Origin: Chrysophaeum taylorii
Lineage: Eukaryota > Sar > Pelagophyceae > Pelagomonadales > Pelagomonadaceae
Length of the DNA stretch: 64,000 nt
Reading direction: 5' to 3'
NCBI GenBank assembly: GCA_029834535.1
Contig: JAQMWT010000322.1
Coordinates: forward strand, 186,001-250,000
Shown here: one piece after another, positions 19,080 through 31,310 of the stretch
How positions within the stretch are numbered: the stretch's first letter is position 1
Layout of the letters: every line of letters begins with the position of its first letter
The notes under the pieces: generated by a model
What the model saw: the letters and a program-made list of their open reading frames with translations, nothing else
What the model was told of the DNA's origin: nothing
Database searches by the model: none
Position numbers and translations under genes: made by a program

Positions 19080-19610
19080 TTCTCGTCCAGTGTTTCTTTC
19101 ACAAGAACCCAATCTTCGCAAACCCTCTGTCATGTTACTTTGTTCTGGTTTGTCAACCCCAGCGTTCCTGTCTCAAGCCACTAATGACCTAGGCTCAAAC
19201 ATCAATGTAAAAGTTGTTGTTGAGTCTGATGATACGCTTGTGCGCATGTTACGCCACCGTTTCCCTACAGTATTGTTATTTGAATCTTTGGCCGCCTTTA
19301 TTAACCATCTTCATCAAATCTCACCAGAGGAAAGGCGCAAATTTTATTGTGATATTATTGAGATAACTCCTCCATGCACTAACAGGAATCTACTAAAGCA
19401 GCATAAAACCGAAGACTTACACAGTCTGCTCGACGACTCCCTCTTTGACAGCATGCTGTCTGTCATCAAACTTCTCCAACCCTTGGTACTACTGGCTGAG
19501 ATGACACCACCCCACAAGTACTGTCATCAAGACCACATAACTGTGGCCAATCTCATCCATTCCACACTCGATTACTGTGTTGATGTTGTTGACAGGTTCC
19601 CGACCTAGCT
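19080..19610 (+). pseudogene. DNA-methyltransferase-like segment of fossil A
   Basis: A coding-like stretch whose order of motifs resembles the first half of a C5 cytosine methyltransferase: a Gly-bearing loop with VMLLCSGLSTPAFLS (motif I-like), then VVVESDD (motif II-like), DIIEITPPC near 19355-19377 (motif IV-like, with the Pro-Cys pair), and LVLLAEMTPP (motif VI-like). It lies upstream of the integrase, as does the clearer methyltransferase region in fossil B. The match is much weaker than in B. Part of a broken fossil. Confidence 0.5.
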
Positions 19611-20843
19611 ATGTGGCGACTACCAATCTAGGGAAAGATGGATCTGCATCGCATGCAGGTATTCTACTGGACCAATCAACATACTCTCATGGCCTATCCA
19701 CCACCCACGCCCCTTCTTTAAGATCGTGGATGACATACAAGCCATTCCTAAACGACTTTGGCTATCCAAAGATATCGCCAAAGAGTGGGTCCGGGTGTTC
19801 CCCGATCCACCAGATGTCCCCGTTCCTAAAACTTTTGCACCTTACTCACGCACAGGTTCTGTTCAGCTTACCATGACTGACCTTGAAACACTCAATTTAC
19901 TGTTTCTCCGCCTTCACTCTCAATAGGCTCACGAGAAACGCACGCACTCTATTCAATCCGAATGTACTTATCATCGGCTGTGTTTCAAACGCTCCTCCAT
20001 GGAACCACTGCCACATGCAACTAATCCATTGCGTGTCAAGGCCTTCGCCATATTATACAACTTGTTTGCCAGATTGCACACTAACTCACCCACTCCTGTG
20101 TCATATTACATAACCGTTTTCGAAACTGACCAACCGTCACATAGGTTACTACTTACAACCTCATCAACATCACACAACACCTACTTCTTAACGGGTGGCC
20201 ACCACACTGACGGCAACCTCACCATAGAAAACGCCGCCACCAAATATCATGCTTCCATTGACGCGTTTGGAAGCAAGTATACGTTTACTGCCTCCAACGT
20301 CCCCCGCGACAGAGACAGAGCTGTATATTTGGAGCCGTTCATGGGTTTCTTGTGGATCATCCAAGCCCTTCCTCAAGTTGGCTCCGCTGCCGCCTTTGGC
20401 ACTGCCATACAAAAGCTCTTGTCCAGATGCTCTCTTGTGATGCCTGACTGCCTTACCTACAAGGCCACCGACAATTCTTTCGACTACAAGGACTCTCACT
20501 TCGCTTTGGAAGATCACCACTTGTCCCATAGTCGCTATATAGGGTATCTTCGTAGAAGTGACCGCAAACTTGGCTCTAAAATCCACTCCATGCTTGCTCC
20601 ATTGCCCACCGTCCGAGGGTATGCAAACATTATCTTACTCGACCCTCGCAACGGGAAATTGCGCTATCCCACTCGACCGGAGTTGATTCGTGCTAACAAC
20701 CACACCAAACAACAGGAATCTTTCCTCTTGTCTCTTCGCCACGACCTTTGCTGTGACATGCTCAGCAATGCTCTGCCTGCCGGTACGTACAGCACACTGC
20801 ACAAGCACCTCTCGCTCCTCGTTGCCGATATTAAGTCCCTTAT

Positions 20844-20855
20844 GTTGGACCCTAC
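20844..20855. repeat. Left target-site duplication of the LINE
   Basis: GTTGGACCCTAC at 20844-20855 is repeated exactly at 24313-24324. The pair bounds the LINE and marks its insertion site inside fossil A. Confidence 0.85.
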
Positions 20856-23800
20856 TGCGATCGTTAACCTTATGGTTGCGATGGAGGACGGCGCCTAATA
20901 CGCTTGCTCCCTGCGGCGGCCCCGGCCGTCCCGGAGTGAGACGGTGCCTGCTCGCCTCCCGGTCTGGCCGGTTAGCACCCGGAAAGTCTGCGCTGGGATG
21001 GGGTTCGCTCGGTTGGGTAGAACGCGACGGACGGGTCGATTATTCGTGGACCAAAACGTTCGCGGTCTGCGACGCGACGAGAAGAAGGAAGAGTTGTTCG
21101 CATCTTTACGGCGGCGGGACATCTTCGCGGCCACGTTGCAGGAGATATGGCTCACCGGCAACGAGTCGCTCGAGCGACACGGCTACGTCGCTGTTTGTTC
21201 CGGTTTGGCAGCCTCCGAGCAGTCTTCCCGCGGCAGCCAGGGTGTGGCCGTGGTGCTGTCCCCTGCGGCGCAACAGGCGTGGCACGCGAGCGGCAGCACC
21301 GTTATCCGCGCATCTGCGCGAGTTATTGCGCTGCGACTCGATGTCCAGGACGATGACGATCGAGACCTCGGCCTCTTCGTCATGAGCGCTTACGCTCCAG
21401 TCGGAACCGCCCCTGACGAGAAGTGGGACGCGTTCTTCGACGACATTGACCTTGCGCTTCAAGCGCGGCGGCCGGACGACATCCTCGTCCTGGGTATGGA
21501 CGGGAACGCGGCTCTCGGCGTGCGCTCCAAGTACGTCGTCGACGGCCCCTGTGGGTCCTACGGGGCGCCTTACGTCAACAACGCTGGCCGCCGTCTCCAC
21601 ACGTTCCTCGCAACACGGCGTCTGGCGTCGGTCGGCACGTTCTTCCGCAAGCGCGCCTACGCGTCGTGGCTGCACCCGCGCTCCTGGAAGACGTACCAGC
21701 TCGATCACATGATCTCACGGCGGCGCGACGTGCACCGGTTCGCTGATGTGGGTTTGACCAGCAACCTCGTGGACTCGGACCACCGCGCTCTCGAGTGCAT
21801 CCTGCGCGTCAAAGTCCGCCTCGCACGGCCTCCTGGCACACGGCCCTCTCTGGCGCGCCTCGACTACGCTCCCCTGCGCTCAGAAAGCACGCGCTTCGGA
21901 TTCCGGCGCCGGTGGTGCTCGAAAGTGCTCGACATCTTCGGCTTGGGCCGTGGGTCACATGACGACGCGACCGACGACGCACCGACCGACGCCACGGACG
22001 GGGTACCCGACGCCGACCAGGGCTCGCCGTCCTCGCCGTACTCCCGCCTTGCGCGGGCGGCGGCCTCGGCCTCTGACGCCTTACTGCCGAAGATCCGACG
22101 CCTCCGACCCGGATGGTTTGAGGACGCGGCGGAAGAGCTCCAGCCTTTGATCGAGCGACGCAACTCCCTCCACGCGTTTGTGCTCTCGCTCGGTGCCCGG
22201 CGCCGTCTTCGCTCGGCGTCCACGGTCCTCGACGACCTTCAGGCGATCAAGTCGCGCCTCGCGAAGGCCGTAGCACGGGCGAAAGAGCGATGGATTACTC
22301 GTCTGCGCGACGGACTCAACGCGGGAAGCGAGTCGCTCGGCGGCACCTTGAAATACTGGAACTCGGTCGGACGGCTCCGACGCGGTCTCACGAAGACCAC
22401 ATTGGCTACGCAGGTACAGATGACGAAGGCCGACGGTGGCAGGTGCTCGTCGCCACAGGAGAACGCCGACGTGTTCGAGGCGCACTTCAAGCAGCTCTAC
22501 AGTCGACAAGCTCGCTACGACCCCACTGTGATCAACGATGTTGACCAGTTGCCGATCCGTCCGGAACTCGGGGAACCACCGACGCAGGAGGAGATAAAAC
22601 GGGCCGTTGGTCAGCTGAACTGCACCGCGCCAGGCGAATCGGGCCTGCGCGCGAAGGTCTGGAAGGCGCTCGCCACAGACGCTCGCACGCTCCCGCTGTT
22701 GGAGCGTGTAGTCCTCGAGTTCTGGGAGTCCGAAGTCCAGCCGGCCGAGTGGGACGTAGGCCTCCTCGGGATTCTCCCCAACAAGGGGGACCTCTCCCTG
22801 CCGGGCAACTACCGCGGGATCATGATGCTCGAGGTCGCGCAGAAGATCGCTTCGAACATCGTCCGTGCGCGACTCAACGTCATCTGCGAGGCCCTCGATC
22901 ACGAGTCCCAATGTGGATTCCGACCCGAGCGCGGTACGTCCGACGCCACCTTCTCGCTCAAGCTGGCGCTGAAGAAACGGCGTGAGCACGGTCAGGGCTC
23001 GTGGGTACTGTTCATCGATTTCGTTTAGGCGTTCGACCGCGTCCCCCGAGAGCATCTCTGGGAGGTGCTCCTGAAGTTCGGCGTCCCGCCGAAGCTCGTC
23101 GAAGTCATCAAGGGCCTCCACCGAATCCAGGTCCACTTCTCGGTCAGCGGTGTCGTCGCCTCGGTTGACTCGATCATCGGCGTCAAGCAGGGCGACGTCC
23201 TCGGCCCCGTCCTGTTCGTGCTGTTCATGGCGGCACTGACGACGTCGTTTCGACGACGCCATGGCCGCTCCCCGTGTGTCTACCGTACGCGGGAGGACTT
23301 TCAGATAACCGGGGTTGGTCCGCTCGCGGCGACGAGTTTCCCTTCGATGAATCGGCGTACGCCGACGACGTCGCCTTTCTCTTCTGGGACCGCCACATCG
23401 CCGCCAGCGAGACACCGCGCCTCATCGAACACTGTGACGCCTGGGGCATGGAGGTGCATTGCGGCAACCGACACACGAAGGCGGCGTCCAAAACGGAGAT
23501 GCTGTTCGTCGCTCGCCCGGCACACCTGTACGGCGACCCAAAGTCGTTCGACGACACGGACCTCTCGGAATCGAGCTCGGACGCGGCCGCTTCATACCGG
23601 TCGTCGACCAGTTTAAGTACCTCGGCTCGGTCCTCTCGCGCGACTGCCGCGACGACCCAGACGTCGACGCGCGGATCAAGAAGGCGTCTCAGGCCTTCGG
23701 TGCCTTGCGGGACTGCAACTTCGCCTCGAAGTCCGTCTCTGCTCGCGCCAAGCGCCTCGTCTATGTCTCGCTCGTCCTGGCCATCCTCCTTCACGGTGCG

Positions 23801-24312
23801 AAATCGTGGTGCCTCACCGAGGTCCTGTTCCGCTGGCTGCGGTGTTTCCACGCGCAGTGCGTCCGCGTCATGTGTCGTGTGACCCGGAAGCACACCTGGC
23901 TCCACCACATCTCAACGGAGATCCTGCTGCGGCGCCTCGGCCTCGAGTCCATCGACGTCTACGTCACGCGCCGCCAGCTCCGCTGGGCCGGTCACGTCGC
24001 CCGCATGCCCTTCTCCCGACTCCCTCGCAAGATGCTCTCGTCTTGGGTCCGCTCCAAGCGCCCACCGGGGGCTCCGCAGATGACGTACGGGAGGACGCTC
24101 GCCAAGGCACTCCGGAAATGCGACATCCCCTTCAACTCGTGGCACGACCTCGCACAAGACCGCGCGCAGTGGCGGTCCGCCATCAACGCCTTTTTATCCC
24201 TCGCCTCTACCCCAACTGTGTGATTTTGCTCTGTGATCCTGGACCGGCTCCTGCCGGCCCAGCCTGGCTCCCATGCCCGGGAGAGGTCCGAAGTTAGTTA
24301 GATAGTTAGTTA
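20856..24312 (+). mobile_element. LINE (non-LTR retrotransposon), APE-type, RTE-like, with TTAG-type tail
   Basis: A 3457-bp element inserted in fossil A and bounded by the 12-bp duplication GTTGGACCCTAC. It has one long ORF with an apurinic endonuclease followed by a reverse transcriptase, a short 3' UTR, and a tail of imperfect TTAG/TTAGA units (about 24293-24312) in place of poly(A). No separate ORF1 with a zinc knuckle was seen. One ORF plus a short 3' UTR and a simple-repeat tail suits the RTE clade, but clade assignment is by eye. GC content and codon use are much higher than in the surrounding Copia-like DNA. The intact 5' leader suggests a nearly full-length insertion. Confidence 0.9.
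20998..24223 (+). pseudogene. LINE endonuclease/reverse transcriptase ORF, disrupted
   Basis: The first ATG in the coding frame is 20998. Endonuclease (about 21050-21810): NVRGLRRDEK, LQEIWL, VMSAYAP, LGMDGNAALG, YQLDHMI and the final SDHRALE are the APE/EEP motifs. Reverse transcriptase (about 22740-23700): ILPNKGDLSLPGNYRGI, CGFRPERGTSDATF, FIDFV followed by AFDRVP, VKQGDVLGPVLF, and the catalytic SAYADDVAF; then FKYLGSVLS and a C-terminal RRQLRWAGHVARM. An in-frame TAG at 23026-23028 sits where the family has Lys or Tyr in the first catalytic-Asp motif. The reading frame also shifts between about 23240 and 23330 and again near 23540-23560. With three lesions, this copy is not active. Confidence 0.9.
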
Positions 24313-24324
24313 GTTGGACCCTAC
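24313..24324. repeat. Right target-site duplication of the LINE
   Basis: GTTGGACCCTAC, identical to 20844-20855; fossil A sequence resumes from here. Confidence 0.85.
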
Positions 24325-24399
24325 CTTCCAACATGCTGCTGCCGTGATGAAGAAATCCTATGTATCCACCTTCCTGACCTTTGATCCGGCCTCCACCAC

Positions 24400-25440
24400 G
24401 TACAGCACAGATACCTTGTCTTTGGCACAAGCCCTCATGACTTCTATCTCCAGCAGCTGCTTGACCGAAATGTCGTTAAACTATATGTCTTCGTCATCCT
24501 ACGAAGATACTTTAGCTACCTGTGATGATGAGAACGCACCTCCAAGTGACCCTGCTGCGCACCAGGATGACGATGCACCGTCGCCTCCTGCCTTGGACAC
24601 CGAACTCAAGTTCGATGTTCGGCGCAAACGTCATATCCCCGCTCATCCCATTCCTCGCAAATCCCTCGCACACGGATCCGCTGAATATCTCAACGCCAAA
24701 GAACGTGCCAATCGCTTCCACCGGGTGCACCACTGCCCCGACAACGTTGCAGCCAAGGCCCCCAACGTACTGGCTCGCCCTGGCTTCTCTGCCTCAGATC
24801 TACCGTATCGCGACTTATGCACCGACTGCATCGCGCACAACAAGCGCCACCCGCACAACCACTTCAATCCGACCAAGCCCTCTTTTGAGCAAACTCACAA
24901 AGCCGGCGAAGTCTGGGCGTGCGACGGCGGCTATGTGACTATTCCGTCAGAATGGGGAGGCTTCCCCCATATCATTGTGTTCAAGGAACTTATCTCGAAG
25001 TTTCTCTTGGTGCACTTTACACGCACCACCAACGCCACGGAGTTCACTCAAGCTCTGGACTTTGTGTATGACTTTTGTCGTACACAACTCAACGTGCACC
25101 TGCGCACCATCTACTCCGACGCTTTCAAGCCCTATTTTAGCCAGCACATTACCGCCCCGTACCGCGTCGATAAGGGCATTCAGCTCATCGCTTTCCCGCC
25201 GTACATGCACCACTTTAACTTTGAAGTTGAGTCAGCCATCGGCTTCATCGCCTCCGCCTCCTCAACTCGCCTTCGCTCTCTCCTTAATGCTCATTATCGT
25301 GGCTCCAAGATCGTGGAACCAGCCATCATGTTTCCATGGGCGGTGATCCACACCATCCAAAGTTATAACCTGCTCCCGAACGCCACGCTCGAGCGCATTC
25401 ACCATGCTATCCTGAGTCCGCAACAGCTACTCTACAATCA
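24400..25440 (+). pseudogene. Integrase region of fossil A
   Basis: A long coding-like stretch holding an HHCC zinc-binding motif (His-His-Cys near 24727-24740, then LCTDCIAHN) followed by a retroviral-type integrase core: the first Asp in WACDGGYVTI, the second in TIYSDAFK, and a Glu further on in FNFEVESAIG. Spacing suits the DDE integrase of Copia-like elements, including the diatom and algal lineages of the superfamily. Part of a broken fossil. Confidence 0.75.
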
Positions 25441-27139
25441 ATCCTGAGTTCGCAACAGCTACTCTACAATCAACTGAGCACTCCCCAGCATGACATGCTC
25501 CTGATCTTCGGCGCTGAATGCTACCTTCTATTGGAACCCCACGAGCACCACAATTGGGAACCGTGCCGCCGCAAATACTTATATCTATGTTGCGCCAAAC
25601 GCGCAAAACCCGCTCGTCTCCCCACGTGTTGACCATATTGCCGACGTCGTCCTCAACCCTGAAAACGGACAAATCCGTGTTTCGTCCAAGCTGCAATTCC
25701 TCTACATGCTCCAGCATCCTACTCCTGATCCTAAACTTGCTCCTCCGCCTCACGCTCCTCCCGCGCCTTTCTCGCTCACACCCCACGCTGCTATCCAAGA
25801 CCATTTCATTCAGAGGGGGGCACGGGCACCTCATCCTCAGAGGGGGCACTCTCCACCTCCCTCAGCTCCTTCTTCGTCCCCTGCTCCTGCTTCTCCTCCT
25901 CCTTCCGACTCTCCTCCCGTCGACGATTCTGGCCCTATGCCACCGCCGCCCTTGCTTCCTTCTTACAAGGACCTTTTTGCACAAGATGACCTCGTTCTTG
26001 TCCCAGGTTCCAAACAACCTAACAACCGCAAGGCAGCCTCCGTGAAAAATATCCAAGCCCGGCTGCAAGCGTCTACTATTGGTGCTTACTAAGCCGCTGG
26101 TGACAAACTCGCCGATTTCCGCTGGGATCTTCGCCACCACTTTCTTACGTTCAAGTCCCCCGTCCTCTCCGCCCTGCATATCAATGGTGGTATCCTCTGG
26201 TCTGCTATCTGCTCAGAGGGGGGACATGCGTTGTTAGCTCGTCTTCTTCTCCCGTTGCGCACTGACTTACTTGCCCGTTACCCTCACGTCGATGGTTACT
26301 TCGCCCACGCTAAGTGCGCATCCAGCATCCCAGCCGCAACCTTTCTAACTCCTGATGGTTCACCTACGCGCTCCATTCCTCAGCCTCTTTTAGCTGCGTT
26401 CACTGAGCACGCCGCTGCCATTGGCATTTCTTCACTACAGTATGCACTTACGTACGAACCTCCAGATGCTACCCCGACCACCGGCGCCCTTACGCTCTTC
26501 TACAGCCCCGACGACGAAGACTACAACGATTACGACCCATACTTCCCCGACCCTACCCCTGATACCATGGAAGACTACATCGCCCGCCACAACGACTACA
26601 TCCAAGCTCTTAAGCAAAGCAACCTCTTCGACTAACTCCACTCCACCCGCTCCTTTCCTTCTTCGACCTTTCTTGGTCCAGAGCTCCACTCTCCCGAGTT
26701 CGCTCTGTGAGGGCGTAGAGGTGGAAAATTCCGTTTTCGCCATGACCCCCCACCCCATCACACCCCTCCCCCTCTCTCTCTATCGCCAACACACTACGTA
26801 CACGCTCAAGAAGCCCGTCACCTGACACTGTCAAGTGCTGTCCCTGCGTCGAAGGAGACAGGACGCACAGAGGACAAGCACTTCTACCACTGCGACTAGG
26901 ACTCCGCCAAGATGACAACAAATTTTCTGTCTCTATCCGGATAGTGCAACCAAAGCCAAAGCCACCAGTACACGCTGGTTTCGTATTCGTGACTATGTTC
27001 ACCTAAGACGTATTCGCTTGCACCATGTTTCTGGCACTCAGAATATTACGGATGGACTCACTTAGCCCTTCCGTGCTCCTTTCTTTGCTAGGTTTCGCAC
27101 GTTACTTGGTCTACAACAACCCATAGCCCAGCAAGACCC

Positions 27140-27533
27140 TTAATCATTACCCTTATCACTATGTCCGTAATGACATTAAACTAGCCCTCACAGAAACGAA
27201 AATTGCAGATCGCTGACAAAACATCTTCATATTATGTTTACAAAAGATGAACCCTGCCAAAAATAAAGATGCTGCAAGACGACGATATTCAGTAGTGAAT
27301 CGTGGGCGGGGTGGAATATCTGCCCTATCATCACCTTTTAGTGCTCTGAATCCGGCACTTGTTCCTGCCGGATCTCCCAACTGACCGTTCACAACCTTGA
27401 CAGCTCCGACATAGTAATCAACCCGGACAATGATAATTCCCCTCTGCTTCTGCAACTACCTCATATTTCGACTGTCAATATCGAAGTACTTATTACCACC
27501 TGGTCACTACTACGGTCCGTCGAAGACAAAGTG
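27140..27533. other. Spacer between two Copia-like fossils
   Basis: About 390 bp, AT-richer, with no ORF, RNA or repeat partner recognised. Fossil A's plus-strand sequence ends to the left and the terminal repeat of minus-strand fossil B begins to the right, so the two elements meet tail to tail. Confidence 0.4.
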
Positions 27534-27728
27534 TAGAGAATAGTAATCACAACTGTGTTACCCTTCAGCCGAGCGTGAGAACAGTGGTAGTCTGTCCTCG
27601 AATCTGTCTCCTAATCGAGGACAGCCGGTGTGAATAACACAGCGTTTTCTTAAATCAAAGGGTGACAAAGTTAAGGGAACTAACCCTAGAATAGGGGGTA
27701 CTAGCCCTAATTCAGATTTTCTATCTCT
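27534..27728 (-). repeat. LTR-like terminal repeat at the 3' end of fossil B
   Basis: About 195 bp. Read on the minus strand it starts AGAGATAGAAAATCTGAATT and ends ATTACTATTCTCTAC. It is about 96% identical by eye (around eight differences) to 37966-38161 read on the plus strand. It directly follows the end of the RNase H region and the purine-rich GTGAGGGCGTAGAG (27725-27738, minus), the usual place of a 3' LTR. Confidence 0.7.
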
Positions 27729-27739
27729 ACGCCCTCACA

Positions 27740-29480
27740 GATTGAACGCGGTGAGCGAAATCTGGATCAAACTAAGCAGGAAGCGTCTTACCATCGACAA
27801 GAATGTAGAGAGTGTTCTGGACAGAGTCGTACGGTGGAAGAGTAGCTGAAAGAGTAACTTGATGTGATGGTGGTGAGGATGAGGTGGAGTGAACACCGTA
27901 GGCGTTTTTGAACTTGTGGAATAAGTTGCGTGGAAGGAGCTTCGAAAAATGATCAGCGACCTGGTAGAGAGTAGGACACCAGAGAGGTCTAATGATCGAA
28001 TTAGCTTGGTAGTCACGACGGCGAAATTCTCGTAAATTGATATGACGAGAAGAGCACTGACTTTAGGATGATTAGCGACATGTAATGCGCTAGAGTTGTC
28101 AATAAGCAGGGGGATAGCGTGAGCTTGATCACATGCAAACAGATGAGGTTCAGAGGAGAAAAGCTTGTAAAACCAGTGACATTCATCGGCGGCTGCGCTC
28201 GCGGCGATGAGTTCAGCTTCCATGGTGCTTTTGGCAGTAAGAATTTGTCGTTTGCTAGACCAAAATACGAGATTGCCAAAGACGAAGATACATGCACCAG
28301 AATTGGATCGCAAGCGAGGATCAGAACGATCAGCAAAACTTGCATCCGCAAAACAAATAATAGGTGAACGAAGGTTGTGCAGTTCAAGATAGCGGGTGAT
28401 CAGATGCTGAATAAAGGGGGTAATAGAGGGGCTGTCGGATGAATAGTCGAGTGAATCATTCGGAGTGCCCTTTAAGTAGCGAAGTAAAACACATAAGTGG
28501 AAAAGGTGGGTCAGGTCGGGGTTGTGCATCCCCTTGCAGCATTTGTTGCACAAGGTGATGATATCAGGCCGACATGTGACAGACAAGTAAATGCGAGTGC
28601 CACAGTAGAAAGGAAAGTTTTGGCGTAATTCGTCTAAGGTAGTAGCCAAGTCTGAGAGAAGTGAAGTAGAAGGTTTCTGGGTGAGGATGTCCGAATAGGG
28701 GGCGTCTAGACTATGTAGGTTGAGCTTATGCTCAGCAGGCATCTTGGTGATCTTCGCTGCTACATTCATAGTGAGATGACCAGCGGAGACATTGTAGTGA
28801 ACATCGATGCCAAGAAAGGACCTGATGTTGTCATGCCACGTACCTTTGCCATATTCCTTCTCCAGAGCAGTGCGAAGAGACGTAATTTTGGCAGTGTTGG
28901 TACCAGTGATCAATAGGTCATCGACTGAAACGGATAGTAAAACCAATTTGTTGATAGATCGATCCTAATTGATATAGAGGCAAGTGTCGACTTGTGTGCG
29001 TTCGAACTCATGTTGTCGAAGAAACGAGTCGAGTTTGATATTCCACAACAAAGCTGGCTGTTTGAGGCCATAGAGAGCCTTGACGAGCCGGAGAGCGAGC
29101 TTGGACTCTGGATGGTTCTTCTGTATCTGCTGGATAAGATTTTGCGAGACACGTATTCCTCGAGGGAAGTCGATCCATACTGGGCGATCGAGTGCCGATT
29201 GGATGAATGCCTGAGGAATGTCCGCGTGCGCGACCGGGAGCTTGTGCTTCACAGCGATGGCGAGCAGTAGCCGGTTGGTGGCAAGCATTGCGGTCGAGGA
29301 GGATGTGGCATAAAAGTCAATGCCTACACGTGCCAATAAACCTCGGGCGACTAGACGAGCTTTATAGCGGTCTGGAGTGCCGTCAGCAAAATACTTGATC
29401 TTCAGCACGAGGCTCGTCGAGATAGACGAACGGTCTGGCGGTAAAGGCTCAAGCTTGAAGACACCATTGGAGCACAATCC
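27740..29480 (-). pseudogene. Reverse transcriptase and RNase H region of fossil B
   Basis: Copia-type (RVT_2) reverse transcriptase motifs are plain: KARLVARG, LPVAHADIPQAF, ALYGLKQPALLWN, and LLSVSVDDLLITG with the catalytic Asp pair; then RNase H with CFADASFADR and WSSKRQ...STMEAELIAAS. This order (integrase before RT) defines the Copia superfamily. Part of a broken fossil. Confidence 0.88.
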
Positions 29481-30699
29481 TTCAATTTCTTTGCGAATCG
29501 AAACGATATGCTTTAACTTATCTTCTTCGCTGAGTCCTTTAGTTCGACAATCTTTTCAGGCTCATAGACAGTGTCTTCAGTGGTCACGAGCTGTAACACG
29601 ACGTGATCGATGTGCTGCAGATCATAGTCCAGGACTTCTTGTAGAATATCTTGATTCGGATCACTTTGACTTAGGAAGAGGTGTCCGAGTTCGCCAGAAC
29701 CATGCATGAAGGCATGCCTGTGACGAGAAGCTAGGTGGTAGTGTTGATGCGCGGAGATGTCCCACAAAAGAGAGGAACCCATACAACAGAGTTCTTGGTT
29801 CCATTCACGCGCATAGTACTCTGCCGGTGACAGTTCGTCGTGGCACACATAGTTCTCGAGAACAGAATTGTCGTTATCAAGGTGGTCAACCAATACAGAT
29901 GAGTCGTATAGAGTTGATCCGTAGGGATGCGAAATCCACGTTGGTCCTTGGGATCTGTCTTGAGCTTATCGCTCTGGTTGCGATGCACGAGAACTGGGGT
30001 AAAACCTGAATCGTCGAGAACAACCTCTAGGCGATCTTTTCGTTTGGGCATCGGAATGCTACCATCCGGCGGAGGTGTCCGGTTGAATAACGAAAAATCC
30101 TGTTCAGGTGTCTCGTCGCTGACGGGACTTGAATCAGCAGCGGGAGTTGGATCTAGTTCATTGTGTTCGTCGTCATCGCTAGGTTTATCATCGTGCTCGT
30201 CATCGTGAGTCTCGCCCTCATTTTGCGATTCCTGTCTAACTTCCGGCATTTGCTGTTCGCTTATAGCTGGTAGCGGGTCCTCTTGTCGTGCCTCTGTTGG
30301 GATCTGTGCGAGTGCTTTGATCCGTTCGAGCTCCTTGTTACGCTTGACTGGCATGTCTGCGTCAACATGAAAGTCATTAGAGGTGACGATTTTTCCATAT
30401 CGCCCCTGATGTACAAGCAAGATAGAGCTGTGAACATCTCGGATAAATCGGTCCGTTCCGGGGAGGTTCGGGAGATAGTTGTTAATATGAAAGTAAGAGG
30501 CGGAGACGCTGGAGGGTTCCAGCTTGTGACTTTGAGGGTAGACAAAAGTGACAGGTTCGCCAAAGGGGAGAAGCTTCAAGAGCGGTGCCATGGGTGACAT
30601 GATACGCCGGGGAACGGTGCATGTCATGTTTGTGCGCGAGGGCAGTCCATGAGAGCGCTGGTTGTCGGCTTGGATCTTATGCAGGAGAGCAAATGGATG

Positions 30700-31310
30700 A
30701 TAATACTCGGCGGCAATAGACTTTCCTTCGATGCGTACACTGCGAAGGTCGAGGAGACGAACTACGGTGCCTCGGGTGTTTTCCTTTGTAATGTTTTCAG
30801 CAAAATTCCTCTGGTGGAGGTGGCGACAAAGGATTTGAAACTGGATGCCAAGTTGCACCTTGAGGGGGTGGAAAGCTTCAGAGCGGAAAGTTGAGAAAGC
30901 ATCAGACGATATGATCTTCACACTGACATCGAATTCGACCTTTATCACATTGACCACATAGAGGATGCCGGCCAGAACATCCTGTGCGTCTAATTTCCGC
31001 AAGAAATAGGCCCACTTGTGTGCTGAGATAATACACACGAAGTGCATGATGAAGCGAAATCCACCGTAGCACTTGCTGATGCTCGGGTATGATACATCCA
31101 TGTGGAGGTGTTGGCCAGGAGCATAGGCTAGTTCATCAGGTGACCAGGAAGTGTTGTTGTGACGGAAGCTGACATGCGATTGACAGCGCTTGCATTCGCT
31201 GCAGTCTTGCAGATACCGATCATCACCTGGGCGAAGACTCGTTACATTAGCGGCAATCGTGCGGCGCAGAATCTCTGGTTGCTGGTGGTGTATGCGGTGC
31301 CAGCGAGTGA
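30700..31310 (-). pseudogene. Integrase region of fossil B
   Basis: Zinc-binding WHRIHH near 31.3 kb and CSECKRC near 31.2 kb, then the integrase core with HLHMDVSYP (first Asp) and VKIISSDAFS (second Asp). Followed by an acidic, Asp/Glu/Pro-rich spacer (about 30.3-30.0 kb) before the reverse transcriptase. Part of a broken fossil. Confidence 0.8.

Larger units (their letters stand above)
16180..27140 (+). mobile_element. Copia-like LTR retrotransposon fossil A (plus strand), split by a LINE
   Basis: A broken retroelement of the Ty1/Copia superfamily. Parts in order: gag-like region (about 16.2-18.6 kb), a segment resembling a DNA methyltransferase (about 19.1-19.6 kb), a further coding-like region up to the LINE, then zinc-finger plus integrase core (about 24.4-25.4 kb), a Pro-rich and then acidic region (about 25.6-26.6 kb), a purine-rich GTGAGGGCGTAGAG near 26707 that recurs beside fossil B, and a short RNase H-like tail (about 26.93-27.13 kb). 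No clear reverse transcriptase remains. No terminal repeats were found. It has many breaks (ten or more) and is old; it predates the LINE inserted in it. Confidence 0.75.

Noticed and set aside
22081-23415. 444-codon minus-strand frame inside the LINE
   Set aside because: Antisense shadow of the LINE reverse transcriptase; the plus strand shows all RT and endonuclease motifs.
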